This document shows, in pieces, positions 8,670 through 16,736 of a stretch of 35,541 nt of DNA. The position numbers and the translations under genes were made by a program. Source of the stretch: Methylotenera sp. (GTDB lineage: Bacteria > Pseudomonadota > Gammaproteobacteria > Burkholderiales > Methylophilaceae). Within the stretch, counting starts at the first letter, position 1. Each line of letters begins with the position of its first letter. The notes under the pieces were generated by a model that saw only the letters and a program-made list of their open reading frames with translations, was not told the DNA's origin and did no database searches. Where the stretch lies: assembly GCA_014378495.1 (NCBI GenBank), contig JACMNP010000132.1:1-35541 (forward strand), written 5' to 3'.

Positions 8670-8829
8670 AGTCATTCCTTTTTTTCGTTAAAAATATTGT
8701 ACATTCTAGGATTTTACATTCCTGAGTTCACCGTTAAATATCAACAACCGTAAAGCTCAAAAGTTTTAAAACTACAAAACTATTTACAATATTCTAACTT
8801 AAGTTCCTTACTCTGCGAATAAAAATAAT

Positions 8830-9327
8830 TTAAGCCGGTATACGCAATGTTTGGCCTGGGTAAATTTTATCTGGGCTACTTAACATGGGCTTGTTCGCTT
8901 CAAAAATCTTCATGTATGCATTGGCATTGCCATATTGCGCTTTTGCTATATGCGATAAAGTATCGCCACTCACCACCGTATAAAATACGGGCTCTGCTGC
9001 TGCCTCTACAACACCTAACTGGTCTTGCACATTTTCCACACCCGCTACATTACCGCAACATAATAAGATTTTCTCTTTATCTTCTTGTGTTGCTGCCATG
9101 CCTTGGACGATGACTGTTGAGGATGCGCCATCAAAGCCAATGGTTAATCCATCCGCCGTTAAATTCATTTTTTGTACGTAGCTAGCAATCGCATCTGCAG
9201 CCGCTTTGTTGGCGGCATCAATATTCACTGGTGTTGGGTCTGCCTTTGCTACCACATCCGCGGCCTTTGCCTCGCCTATGCCAAATAATTTTTCACCTGC
9301 ATTTTTGATAAATGAAAACATACCCAT
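8830..9327 (-). CDS. kbp: BON-LysM protein of the Kbp (YgaU) family
   Basis: 165 residues. It opens MGMFSFIKNAGEKLFG, close to the start of E. coli Kbp/YgaU, and has the same two-domain layout: BON about 36-105 (TVIVQGMAATQEDKEKIL) and LysM about 115-163 (YTVVSGDTLSHIAKAQYGN, EANKPMLSSPDKIYPGQ). The E. coli protein binds potassium in the cytoplasm; the same role here is inferred from the match in layout and sequence. No signal peptide. GGGAG lies about 8 bases before the first ATG (9327), which favours it over the one at 9321. The insert between the N-terminal helix and BON (Ala-rich, about 20-50) is longer than in E. coli. Single gene with its own upstream gap. Confidence 0.85.
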   Translation of the reverse strand: MGMFSFIKNAGEKLFGIGEAKAADVVAKADPTPVNIDAANKAAADAIASYVQKMNLTADGLTIGFDGASSTVIVQGMAATQEDKEKILLCCGNVAGVENVQDQLGVVEAAAEPVFYTVVSGDTLSHIAKAQYGNANAYMKIFEANKPMLSSPDKIYPGQTLRIPA

Positions 9328-9574
9328 GACTTTTCTCCCATGTTGATATTACAAGTTTTACAGCACTAACTTTCAGTACAAATGTAGATTACCACTTACA
9401 CTTAATTTGTAATTTATAGGCTATTAGTAATATGGTCAATATTAGCTTTGCATAAAACACTTAAATTCACAGTTGTTTACATATGGTTTTTACATAAATC
9501 TATTCTATATAGTGCTATACGCCACATAAGTAGCTATCACATCATTTGTAGCAAGATGACTTATTTGAAAAGTG

Positions 9575-9979
9575 CTAAAGTGAAAATTTTGAAAGTATTT
9601 GCGTGCGAATAAAAGCACCTTTAGCATAAGCTTCTACTTCATATGGATTTTTCCAATACCCATGACGCGATGCCCATAAATACTTGAATATTGTCATGCC
9701 AGATAAATACTGTTCTACATGGGTAAGTTCATGCGCTAGTAACTCAATATTTATCGCAAAGCTAACATTGCCAATACTTGGTTTATCAAACTTTGTGCGA
9801 AAATAAATGCGATGTTTTAACACAACTGCGCACATACTTTTACGAAGCCAAAACGGCACAGATCCTTCAATAATACGTGCCGCATTTAATGTATGTGATT
9901 GAAAATAAGGACTAAGCAAGCTTAGTTCATCATTATCCAACCTTCGCTCTAAGCTACTGAGGTGACGCCGTTCAAACAT
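9575..9979 (-). CDS. Putative zinc-binding HExxH protein
   Basis: 134 residues without signal peptide or clear membrane helix. The core is LLAHELTHVEQY (H83, E84, H87), a gluzincin-type zinc motif, followed by NPYEVEAYAKG (about 111-121), where a Glu could be the third zinc ligand. This pattern is seen in DUF4157-like minimal metalloprotease domains; whether it cleaves anything is unknown. The ATG shares bases with the yjbQ stop (TAATG), so it is translated as the last gene of the clpB unit. Followed by 247 bases of AT-rich DNA up to kbp with no gene seen. Confidence 0.7.
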   Translation of the reverse strand: MFERRHLSSLERRLDNDELSLLSPYFQSHTLNAARIIEGSVPFWLRKSMCAVVLKHRIYFRTKFDKPSIGNVSFAINIELLAHELTHVEQYLSGMTIFKYLWASRHGYWKNPYEVEAYAKGAFIRTQILSKFSL

Positions 9980-10398
9980 TATTCACCAATCAAATGGAGT
10001 ATGACTCTACGCGAGCTTGCTACATGACGATGCTCATATAAAAACACGCCTTGCCAATGGCCTAAAGCTGCTTTGCCGTCTACGAGTGGAATAGATAAAT
10101 GTGTTTGCGTTAGCGCTGTTCTTACATGGGCTGGCATATCGTCTGGACCTTCCACCGTATGAATAAATAATGGGTCGCCATCAGGGACTAATCTGTTAAA
10201 AAACGCCTCTAAATCCACCAGCACGTCACGGTCATAGTTTTCATTAATCAACAAACTGGCTGAAGTATGTTGAATGAATAAAGTGATCAGACCCGTACGC
10301 AAACCGCTATGCTTCGCCCAGTCAATCACTTGGGGCGTAATGTCATAAAGCTTTCGGCCTTGAGTACTAATGCTGAGTTGGTGTGTTTTTTGTTGCAT
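9979..10398 (-). CDS. yjbQ: YjbQ family protein (UPF0047)
   Basis: 139 residues, full length for the family. Conserved blocks are HTSASLLINEN (44-54), DMPAHVRT (87-94), the GHWQGVFLYEHR active-site-like segment (H114, E122, H123) and a final ILHLIGE. E. coli YjbQ shows weak thiamine-phosphate synthase activity, hence the name secondary thiamine-phosphate synthase; its real role is not settled. Predicted cytoplasmic. It lies 23 bases after the lipoprotein gene and overlaps the HExxH gene by one base. The family call is firm, the function is not. Confidence 0.92.
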   Translation of the reverse strand: MQQKTHQLSISTQGRKLYDITPQVIDWAKHSGLRTGLITLFIQHTSASLLINENYDRDVLVDLEAFFNRLVPDGDPLFIHTVEGPDDMPAHVRTALTQTHLSIPLVDGKAALGHWQGVFLYEHRHVASSRRVILHLIGE

Positions 10399-10421
10399 TA
10401 ATGTAGCCTGCTTAATTTATA

Positions 10422-10955
10422 CTACCTAAAACCCCAAGGCCTATAAAATCCTCCACCCCAGCCAAAGCGGCTACCATAATAACCGCCATAAGGGCCAAAA
10501 CCGTATGGACCGTACCCGCCAAACGAATCATATTGGTATTGCTGTAACTGCTGGCGTTTCAGTTTCTCTAACTCTGCACGTTTAGTTTTTTCACGCTTGT
10601 TAATTTCATCAGCCACAGCATTCTGTTTAGCTAACTCATTGCTTTGATGTATATAATCCAGCACTTTTACATCCACTCCTTGCTTGCTTAGCATCAATGT
10701 TTGGCTAGGCGTTAACTCATAGCGTGAGTTACTGGCCTGAATGTTAGCAATAATATTCTCAGGTGTTTTACCTTCTTTAGTCTGCGCAACGATCATTTCT
10801 AAACTCACTGCGGCGACAGGAGGAGGCATGATTTTAGCGAGTTCCTCTGGTGTAATTCGGTCTATTTGTGCTGGGCGAGTCACCTCCGTGGCACAGCCTG
10901 CAAGTGACAACACACTGATTAGACTCAATATAGTTAATACTTTAACTTGATTCAT
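10422..10955 (-). CDS. Lipoprotein with Gly/Tyr-rich C-terminus
   Basis: 177 residues. Lipoprotein signal with lipobox LAGC (C21). A predicted helical middle (about 55-145) contains SLEMIVAQTKEGKTPENIIANI and LTPSQTLMLSKQGV, a pattern that recurs in bacterial envelope lipoproteins, then a Lys/Glu/Gln-rich coiled segment (NKREKTKRAELEKLKRQQ). The end (about 143-177) is almost only Gly, Tyr, Phe and Pro (GGYGPYGFGPYGGYYG). I do not recognise a named family. Starts one base after the transglycosylase stop, so it belongs to the same transcript and probably acts in the envelope with it. Confidence 0.75.
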   Translation of the reverse strand: MNQVKVLTILSLISVLSLAGCATEVTRPAQIDRITPEELAKIMPPPVAAVSLEMIVAQTKEGKTPENIIANIQASNSRYELTPSQTLMLSKQGVDVKVLDYIHQSNELAKQNAVADEINKREKTKRAELEKLKRQQLQQYQYDSFGGYGPYGFGPYGGYYGSRFGWGGGFYRPWGFR

Positions 10956-10956
10956 T

Positions 10957-11901
10957 TCAAACTCCTTTTTGCTTAAATTTCGTTAACACTGGCGATGCAT
11001 TCGTAATATTTTCATCATAGGAATGACGTTTCGCTTGGTACAGACTCAACACTTTTTTAACATAAGCCTTAGTTTCTTTGTAAGGCGGCACACCTTTATA
11101 TTTATCCACAGCACCTTCACCCGCATTATAGGCAGCCACCACTAAAGTCACATCTCCTCTAAAGTAAGACAGCAGCCATCGTAAATAAGCCACACCACCT
11201 TTAATATTCTGGCTTGCGTTATAAGCATTCTTTACATTAAAGCGCTCTGCAGTCTCAGGGATAAGTTGCATTAACCCTTGTGCCTCTTTATTTGATTTTG
11301 CAGCTACTTTAAACCCAGATTCAGCGGTAATAATTGATAGGACTAATTTTTCATCGACTTTGTACCAATCAGAAATCGTACCCACTAAATCTACTACCCA
11401 GCGTTTACTTTTTGGCAATTGGGCTACATAAGCATCAATTGCAGGAGAGCCTTGATATTGCGCATATTGCGTTTTAGCAGCTTTTTCTGGCGCTACAGCT
11501 TCTAACACGCAAAGTGGTGTATCTGCAGTTTTAATCTCAATAGTCTCAAGCATTTTTTGCGCTTCAAAATGACCGTGTGTCGAGGCGATACCGAATAAAT
11601 TAGCCGCATAATCACGATTTTCAGGCACACCACGTCCAAATGCGTACAACATCCCTAAGCGGTAAACGCCTTCGGCACTGCCATAACGGGCAGCTTCACA
11701 ATACAAATTAGCCGCCTTCCAAGTAGCATCTGCATCATTTTCATTCGCCATCAACACACTTGCTCTTTCTAGCAGACTTCTAATTAGAGGTGGTTCGTTA
11801 TCGAAGGTTTCCAACTCATTTTGACTATACGCCACGCTAACACTAATTCCGAATGCCACATTTAGAGTGACTACTAAAAAAATGGCAATCAGTGTTTTCA
11901 T
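10957..11901 (-). CDS. Lytic transglycosylase with Sel1 repeats
   Basis: 314 residues with a signal peptide (MKTLIAIFLVVTLNVAFGIS, cleavage about VSVAYS). Residues about 55-120 resemble Sel1/TPR-type repeats (NLYCEAARYGSAEGVYRLG, AYAFGRGVPENRDYAANLF-like). Residues about 165-290 form an SLT domain with catalytic glutamate in ITAESGF (E194), QGLMQLIPETAERF and VVAAYNAGEGAVDKY. It would cleave peptidoglycan glycan strands with 1,6-anhydro formation in the periplasm. Placed 21 bases after clpB and one base before a lipoprotein gene. The transglycosylase call is firm; the subfamily is not assigned. Confidence 0.9.
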   Translation of the reverse strand: MKTLIAIFLVVTLNVAFGISVSVAYSQNELETFDNEPPLIRSLLERASVLMANENDADATWKAANLYCEAARYGSAEGVYRLGMLYAFGRGVPENRDYAANLFGIASTHGHFEAQKMLETIEIKTADTPLCVLEAVAPEKAAKTQYAQYQGSPAIDAYVAQLPKSKRWVVDLVGTISDWYKVDEKLVLSIITAESGFKVAAKSNKEAQGLMQLIPETAERFNVKNAYNASQNIKGGVAYLRWLLSYFRGDVTLVVAAYNAGEGAVDKYKGVPPYKETKAYVKKVLSLYQAKRHSYDENITNASPVLTKFKQKGV

Positions 11902-11922
11902 CAGTGTTAGCTTGCGCGTGAA

Positions 11923-14508
11923 TTAGCCTTTTGTAAATGTCATCTTTCCTGCCTTGCATTCAACTAATATAGTATCTTTTGCCACAAAATTCCCGGCCAA
12001 AATCTCGCGTGCCAGTGGATTCTCAATCTCACTTTGAATAGCCCGTTTTAACGGCCTTGCGCCATAGACAGCATCAAACCCTGCACTAGCAATCTCGGCA
12101 ATGGCAGCTTCAGACATGTTCAGTGTCATATCCATCGCCGCTAATCGTTTAGCCAGTAGCTGAATTTGAATATGTGCAATCGATTTCACTTGCGCTTCAC
12201 CTAGGCTATGGAAAACGACTACTTCATCAATGCGGTTGACGAACTCTGGTCTGAAATGTGTTTTCACTTCACCCATCACCGCCAATTTCACCACTTGATA
12301 GTCTTGATCTGCCATGCTTTGTATCATCTGGCTGCCAAGATTCGACGTCATGATAATCACAGTATTTTTAAAGTCTACTGTACGACCTTGACCGTCTGTT
12401 AAACGGCCATCATCTAACACTTGTAGCAACACATTGAATACATCAGGGTGCGCTTTTTCCACTTCATCCAGCAAAATTACTGAGTATGGCTTGCGACGCA
12501 CGGCTTCAGTCAATGTGCCGCCTTCTTCGTAGCCCACATAACCAGGCGGCGCACCTATCATACGTGCGACACTATGTTTCTCCATAAATTCACTCATGTC
12601 GATGCGAATCAAATGGTCTTCCGAATCAAACAAAAAGCCTGCTAATGCTTTGCAAAGCTCAGTTTTACCGACACCCGTTGGTCCTAAAAACAAGAAGCTG
12701 CCATAAGGTCGATTCGGGTCACTTAACCCTGAACGTGAACGTCGAATCGCATCTGAAACCAATCTTACCGCTTCATCTTGCCCAACGACACGTTCGTGAA
12801 GCTTAGCTTCCATGGTGAGTAATTTTTCACGCTCACCAGTCAGCATTTTACTGACTGGTATACCTGTAGCACGGCTCACGACTTCCGCAATTTCATCCGC
12901 CCCAACTTCAGTACGCAGCATTCTGTTTTTAGTCTGAGTTGCATTCGCTTCCGAGTGCGAAGCCTCTTTTAATTGCGCCTCTAAAGCCGGCAATTTGCCA
13001 TATTGCAGCTCAGAGACTTTTTGCCATTCACCTTTACGCGTGGCCTCTTCCATCTCAAATTTAATCTTCTCGATGGCTTCTTTAATATGGCTAGTGCCTT
13101 GCACCTGTGCTTTTTCAGAGGTCCAAATCTCTTCTAAATCTGCATATTCTTTCTCCAGATTTTCAATTTCTTCTTCAATCAGTCCAAAGCGTTTTTTGCT
13201 GCCTTCATCTTTTTCACGGCGCACAGCCTCACGCTCGATTTTGAGTTGAATCACACGGCGCTCAAGTTTATCTAACACTTCAGGCTTAGAATCAATCTCC
13301 ATCTTGATGCGTGAAGCCGCTTCATCAATTAAATCAATCGCCTTATCAGGTAAAAAGCGGTCAGTGATATAACGGTGACTTAACTCAGCAGCAGCCACAA
13401 TTGCTGGGTCGGTAATCTCAACACCATGATGCAACTCGTATTTTTCTTGTAAGCCACGCAAAATGGCAATAGTCGCTTCAACAGTGGGTTCGTCTACTAA
13501 TACTTTTTGAAAACGTCTTTCAAGCGCCGCGTCTTTTTCAATGTATTTGCGATACTCATCTAATGTAGTCGCACCCACACAATGCAATTCACCCCTCGCC
13601 AATGCAGGTTTGAGCATATTGCCAGCATCCATGGCGCCTTCAGCTTTGCCAGCGCCCACCATGGTATGGATTTCATCGATAAATACGATGGTCTGGCCTT
13701 CGTCTTGCGAAAGCTCTTTTAGCACGGATTTCAAACGCTCTTCAAACTCACCGCGGTATTTAGCGCCCGCTAATAAAGCCGCCATATCCAGCGATAATAC
13801 TTTTTTACCTTTGAGAGATTCTGGCACTTCTCCATTCACGATTCGTTGCGCCAAGCCTTCCACAATCGCGGTTTTACCCACGCCAGGCTCACCTATCAAT
13901 ACAGGGTTGTTTTTGGTACGGCGCATCAATACTTGAATCACACGACGGATTTCATCATCACGCCCAATCACGGGATCTAGCTTGCCCAAACTTGCGCGCT
14001 CAGTTAAATCTACTGTGTATTTTTTAAGTGACTCGCGGTTACTTTCACCTTCTTGATCGTTCACATGCTCGCTGCCACGCACTGCCATTATGGCAGCCTC
14101 TAGCGCAACTTTAGTCAAACCATGTTGTTTGAGCAATTTACCTGTTTCGCCTTTGTCTTCTGCTAACGCCAGCAGATACATTTCGCTGGCAATGTAGGCA
14201 TCACCGCGTTTTTGGGCAAGCTTATCGGTGACGTTCAATAGATTATTGAGGTCACGCGAAATAGCAATTTCGCCATCTTGCGCAGTCGATTTTGCTAAAT
14301 TGGCAATCGCAGTATTTAAGCTACTTTTAAGCGGTGCTAGGTTAACCCCAGCACGCGAAAGCAAAGATGCCGCACCGCCATTATCTTCTTGCAATAAAGC
14401 CAGCAACAAATGTTGTGGCTCTATTGCCGTACTATCTGCACCTACAGCAATGCTTTGCGCATCGCTCAATGCTTGTTGAAATTTGGTAGTCAGTTTATCG
14501 AAACGCAT
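11923..14508 (-). CDS. clpB: ATP-dependent disaggregase ClpB
   Basis: Hexameric AAA+ chaperone that rescues aggregated proteins together with DnaK. 861 residues, normal for ClpB. In order: N-terminal Clp repeat domain (1-150), first AAA+ domain with Walker [10 protein letters not shown] (about 205-213) and [13 protein letters not shown], the long coiled-coil middle domain (about 400-525) that distinguishes ClpB from ClpA, then the second AAA+ domain with GPTGVGKTE (about 605) and the conserved end [17 protein letters not shown] lies about 6 bases before the ATG. A sigma-32-like promoter stands 62 bases upstream. Four small genes follow in the same direction with almost no gaps. Confidence 0.98.
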   Translation of the reverse strand: MRFDKLTTKFQQALSDAQSIAVGADSTAIEPQHLLLALLQEDNGGAASLLSRAGVNLAPLKSSLNTAIANLAKSTAQDGEIAISRDLNNLLNVTDKLAQKRGDAYIASEMYLLALAEDKGETGKLLKQHGLTKVALEAAIMAVRGSEHVNDQEGESNRESLKKYTVDLTERASLGKLDPVIGRDDEIRRVIQVLMRRTKNNPVLIGEPGVGKTAIVEGLAQRIVNGEVPESLKGKKVLSLDMAALLAGAKYRGEFEERLKSVLKELSQDEGQTIVFIDEIHTMVGAGKAEGAMDAGNMLKPALARGELHCVGATTLDEYRKYIEKDAALERRFQKVLVDEPTVEATIAILRGLQEKYELHHGVEITDPAIVAAAELSHRYITDRFLPDKAIDLIDEAASRIKMEIDSKPEVLDKLERRVIQLKIEREAVRREKDEGSKKRFGLIEEEIENLEKEYADLEEIWTSEKAQVQGTSHIKEAIEKIKFEMEEATRKGEWQKVSELQYGKLPALEAQLKEASHSEANATQTKNRMLRTEVGADEIAEVVSRATGIPVSKMLTGEREKLLTMEAKLHERVVGQDEAVRLVSDAIRRSRSGLSDPNRPYGSFLFLGPTGVGKTELCKALAGFLFDSEDHLIRIDMSEFMEKHSVARMIGAPPGYVGYEEGGTLTEAVRRKPYSVILLDEVEKAHPDVFNVLLQVLDDGRLTDGQGRTVDFKNTVIIMTSNLGSQMIQSMADQDYQVVKLAVMGEVKTHFRPEFVNRIDEVVVFHSLGEAQVKSIAHIQIQLLAKRLAAMDMTLNMSEAAIAEIASAGFDAVYGARPLKRAIQSEIENPLAREILAGNFVAKDTILVECKAGKMTFTKG

Positions 14509-14569
14509 ATTCGTCCCCTTATCAAAGTCTGATTCAATGCCAATGAATAGAATTGGCTAATTGATATTA

Positions 14570-14597
14570 ATATGGAGCAAATTTTGCAGTTTTCAAT
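14570..14597 (-). promoter_or_regulatory. Putative heat-shock (sigma-32) promoter of clpB
   Basis: On the minus strand ATTGAA (14597..14592), 14 bases, then CTCCATAT (14577..14570). The sigma-32 consensus is CTTGAA, 13-15 bases, CCCCATnT, so 5 of 6 and 6 of 7 defined positions match. It lies just past the stop of the upstream gene, and ClpB is a classical RpoH target. Prediction from consensus and gene identity. Confidence 0.65.
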
Positions 14598-14598
14598 A

Positions 14599-15177
14599 TC
14601 AAGGGTGAATCGCAGTAACCTCCCAAGTCCGCCCTTCATCTTGAGAGACAGCCTGCATATTTGCGGTAAAGTCACTTTCACGTTGTTGCCAAGTCACCGT
14701 AATATTTTGATTATCAAGCCTAAATCTTGGATTGATTGGCGAGTATTTTGAGAGTCTTTTAGGCAGGCTAGAAACCCAAGACTCACCATCCATACGTGCA
14801 TAAAACAAGCCGCTGAGTTTTTCTGGCTCTTTATTTTGCACCATGGATTCACTCCATAATACATGCCATCCCCATTGGCCACCTTGCTGTAAAGCAATTG
14901 GGGTAGTGCATTTTGAGATTGCTTCATCATTACTAAAAGTGATCTGTTTTATATCTAATGGAGTCTGTTTCACATTCGCCATTACTAGTTCCAATTTATT
15001 ATTGGGCTGCTTTTGTGACCATAACCGATAGATTTCACCTTTGTCATTGGTGCTTTCTATTGTGATAGATTGTCCAGATAGACAAGATTGCACTGGTATA
15101 TTAGATTGCTTATGTTCATCAGCTACAGCAACTGCGTTGCCAATCAATATTAAAAAAAATACTAAAATAAGTTTCAT
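14599..15177 (-). CDS. Exported protein with an Asp-box (sialidase/BNR-like) motif
   Basis: 192 residues with a signal peptide (MKLILVFFLILIGNAVAVAD). The end contains SQDEGRTW (178-185), an exact Asp-box motif (S-x-D-x-G-x-T-W) of sialidase-like beta-propellers. A looser copy may be ARMDGESW (127-134). The protein is too short for a full propeller and holds no sialidase catalytic set, so a hydrolase role is unlikely. Two cysteines (C32, C90) could pair. The ATG overlaps the PepSY stop (ATGA), so the two are translationally coupled, and it is the last gene of the putative metal-uptake operon. Function unknown; periplasmic helper of the PepSY protein is a guess. Confidence 0.7.
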   Translation of the reverse strand: MKLILVFFLILIGNAVAVADEHKQSNIPVQSCLSGQSITIESTNDKGEIYRLWSQKQPNNKLELVMANVKQTPLDIKQITFSNDEAISKCTTPIALQQGGQWGWHVLWSESMVQNKEPEKLSGLFYARMDGESWVSSLPKRLSKYSPINPRFRLDNQNITVTWQQRESDFTANMQAVSQDEGRTWEVTAIHP

Positions 15178-16712
15178 GATGGTTTAATTGTAACGCCTAA
15201 AAAATTAGCCGCCTTAGGTAGCCGCGGTAAAATCCAATATTCAAATGCTAATATCATAAACAACGACAACCCTAAAAATGGCAATAATATAGCAAAGGTA
15301 AACACTAGAGTTAAGATGCCAAATGGCGTACGAACATCATTTCTAGGCGCCTTGATTGGTGCACCCAGTGTATTAGTAGACACATCCATTCCGCGCCTTC
15401 TACGCCACCACATTACTACTCCGCTTACTGAAACAGTGATTAAACTTAAGGCTGTTAATAACCATAATAGTTGATTCAGCCAGCCAAATAACTGGCCTTC
15501 ATGTATCGAAATACCGAAACCTATAATGCGATCAAGTAAGCCCCGGTCAGCAAAGTTTTTTCTAGACAAGATATTGCCTGTGTTGGCATCTAACTCTAAG
15601 TTCACGCGCAATGGCCTATTTTGTGCATCAGACTTTGCCGTCCAATTGGGCGATCTTTTTAATGGCGCTGCGACTAAAACAGGGTAAGCCAAATGTAATG
15701 CTTTCACATTCTCAACCATTTGATTTAAAGATTTATTTTCTGCCATATTATCTAGCGCATTAAAATTAGCCGTTGGTACTTGATGAGCATGTTTGTGTTG
15801 CATCGCTTGATGTTGTGCATGCTCATCTTCAGTCATCGCTATTGGTGCAATCTTAACTTTAGCAGGCTTGATTAATTGCCTTGCTTCAAGTTCAGAAGCC
15901 CTACCAATAGTCCAATCTTGCGGTGTTTTTACTTGCATCGTGCTGTTCACATTACGCAATTCTTTTAAAATTCCGCCCCAAGATTTTGCCCATGGCAAGC
16001 CAGAAATGAGTAGAAATAGGGTTAAGAACGATACCCAAAACCCAATCACCGCATGCAAATCTCGCCAAAATAACCTAGACTTTACTTGTTGACCATTTCT
16101 GATAACAATACTAGAGGCTAAACGCGGATATAGGATGCCTGCCAAGCTATTTAAATTGCGTGGCCACCATAAAAATAAGCCCGTTATAATCATTACGATT
16201 GCCCATGAAGCGGCTAGCTCTACAATATTAGAACCACGATCTCCCAACAATAATTGGCCATGTAGATGATGAATATAAGTCATCAATTTATCATCTTCAC
16301 GTTCTATTTTTAAAACTTGTAAGTTAAATGGATTTACAAATACGCGATATAAATCCCCGTTTTTCACTAGCATTATTTGAGCAGCAGCTTGTGCTGTCTG
16401 AGGAAGTTGGTAAGCATTAAAATCTGAATCCGCTACCGCGGCAAGCGCCGCTAACACTTGCAGCTTGGCCGATTTAGCATTTTCTGTCGCACTTAAATTA
16501 CTAATGCCTACTTTACCAGCCACTACATTAGTAACAGGTAAATTATTGTAATCGCTATTTTGAAAAGCCTCATATTGCGGTTTAAATAGATAAATTGCTC
16601 CTGTAATAGATAACAAAATAATAAAGGGTATGCAGAACAACCCTGCATAAAAATGCCAGCGCCATACGGTGTTGTAACTCAATAAGGCAGGTTTATTCAG
16701 ATAATTTTTCAC
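15174..16712 (-). CDS. PepSY-associated transmembrane protein (putative inner-membrane reductase)
   Basis: 512 residues. Hydrophobic helices at about 20-42, 165-185, 222-244, 415-435 and 465-492, with two large loops on the outside. Conserved histidine sites of the PepSY-TM family are visible: TVWRWHFYAG (H20), YIHHLHGQLLLG (148-151), LFWRDLHAVIG (H220) and SIHEGQLFG (H404). Members of this family, such as those next to siderophore receptors, are thought to reduce metal ligands at the periplasmic face. The loop around 297-311 is rich in His (HAQHQAMQHKHAH), which may bind metal. Placed 24 bases after the TonB receptor. The family is firm; substrate and reductase role are inferred. Confidence 0.88.
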   Translation of the reverse strand: MKNYLNKPALLSYNTVWRWHFYAGLFCIPFIILLSITGAIYLFKPQYEAFQNSDYNNLPVTNVVAGKVGISNLSATENAKSAKLQVLAALAAVADSDFNAYQLPQTAQAAAQIMLVKNGDLYRVFVNPFNLQVLKIEREDDKLMTYIHHLHGQLLLGDRGSNIVELAASWAIVMIITGLFLWWPRNLNSLAGILYPRLASSIVIRNGQQVKSRLFWRDLHAVIGFWVSFLTLFLLISGLPWAKSWGGILKELRNVNSTMQVKTPQDWTIGRASELEARQLIKPAKVKIAPIAMTEDEHAQHQAMQHKHAHQVPTANFNALDNMAENKSLNQMVENVKALHLAYPVLVAAPLKRSPNWTAKSDAQNRPLRVNLELDANTGNILSRKNFADRGLLDRIIGFGISIHEGQLFGWLNQLLWLLTALSLITVSVSGVVMWWRRRRGMDVSTNTLGAPIKAPRNDVRTPFGILTLVFTFAILLPFLGLSLFMILAFEYWILPRLPKAANFLGVTIKPS

Positions 16713-16736
16713 AATTAAGGCTTTCCTGATAATCGA

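Noticed and set aside
13541-13936. Plus-strand frame of 131 codons opposite clpB
   Set aside because: Shadow of the ClpB AAA+ domain, caused by codon bias of the real gene.
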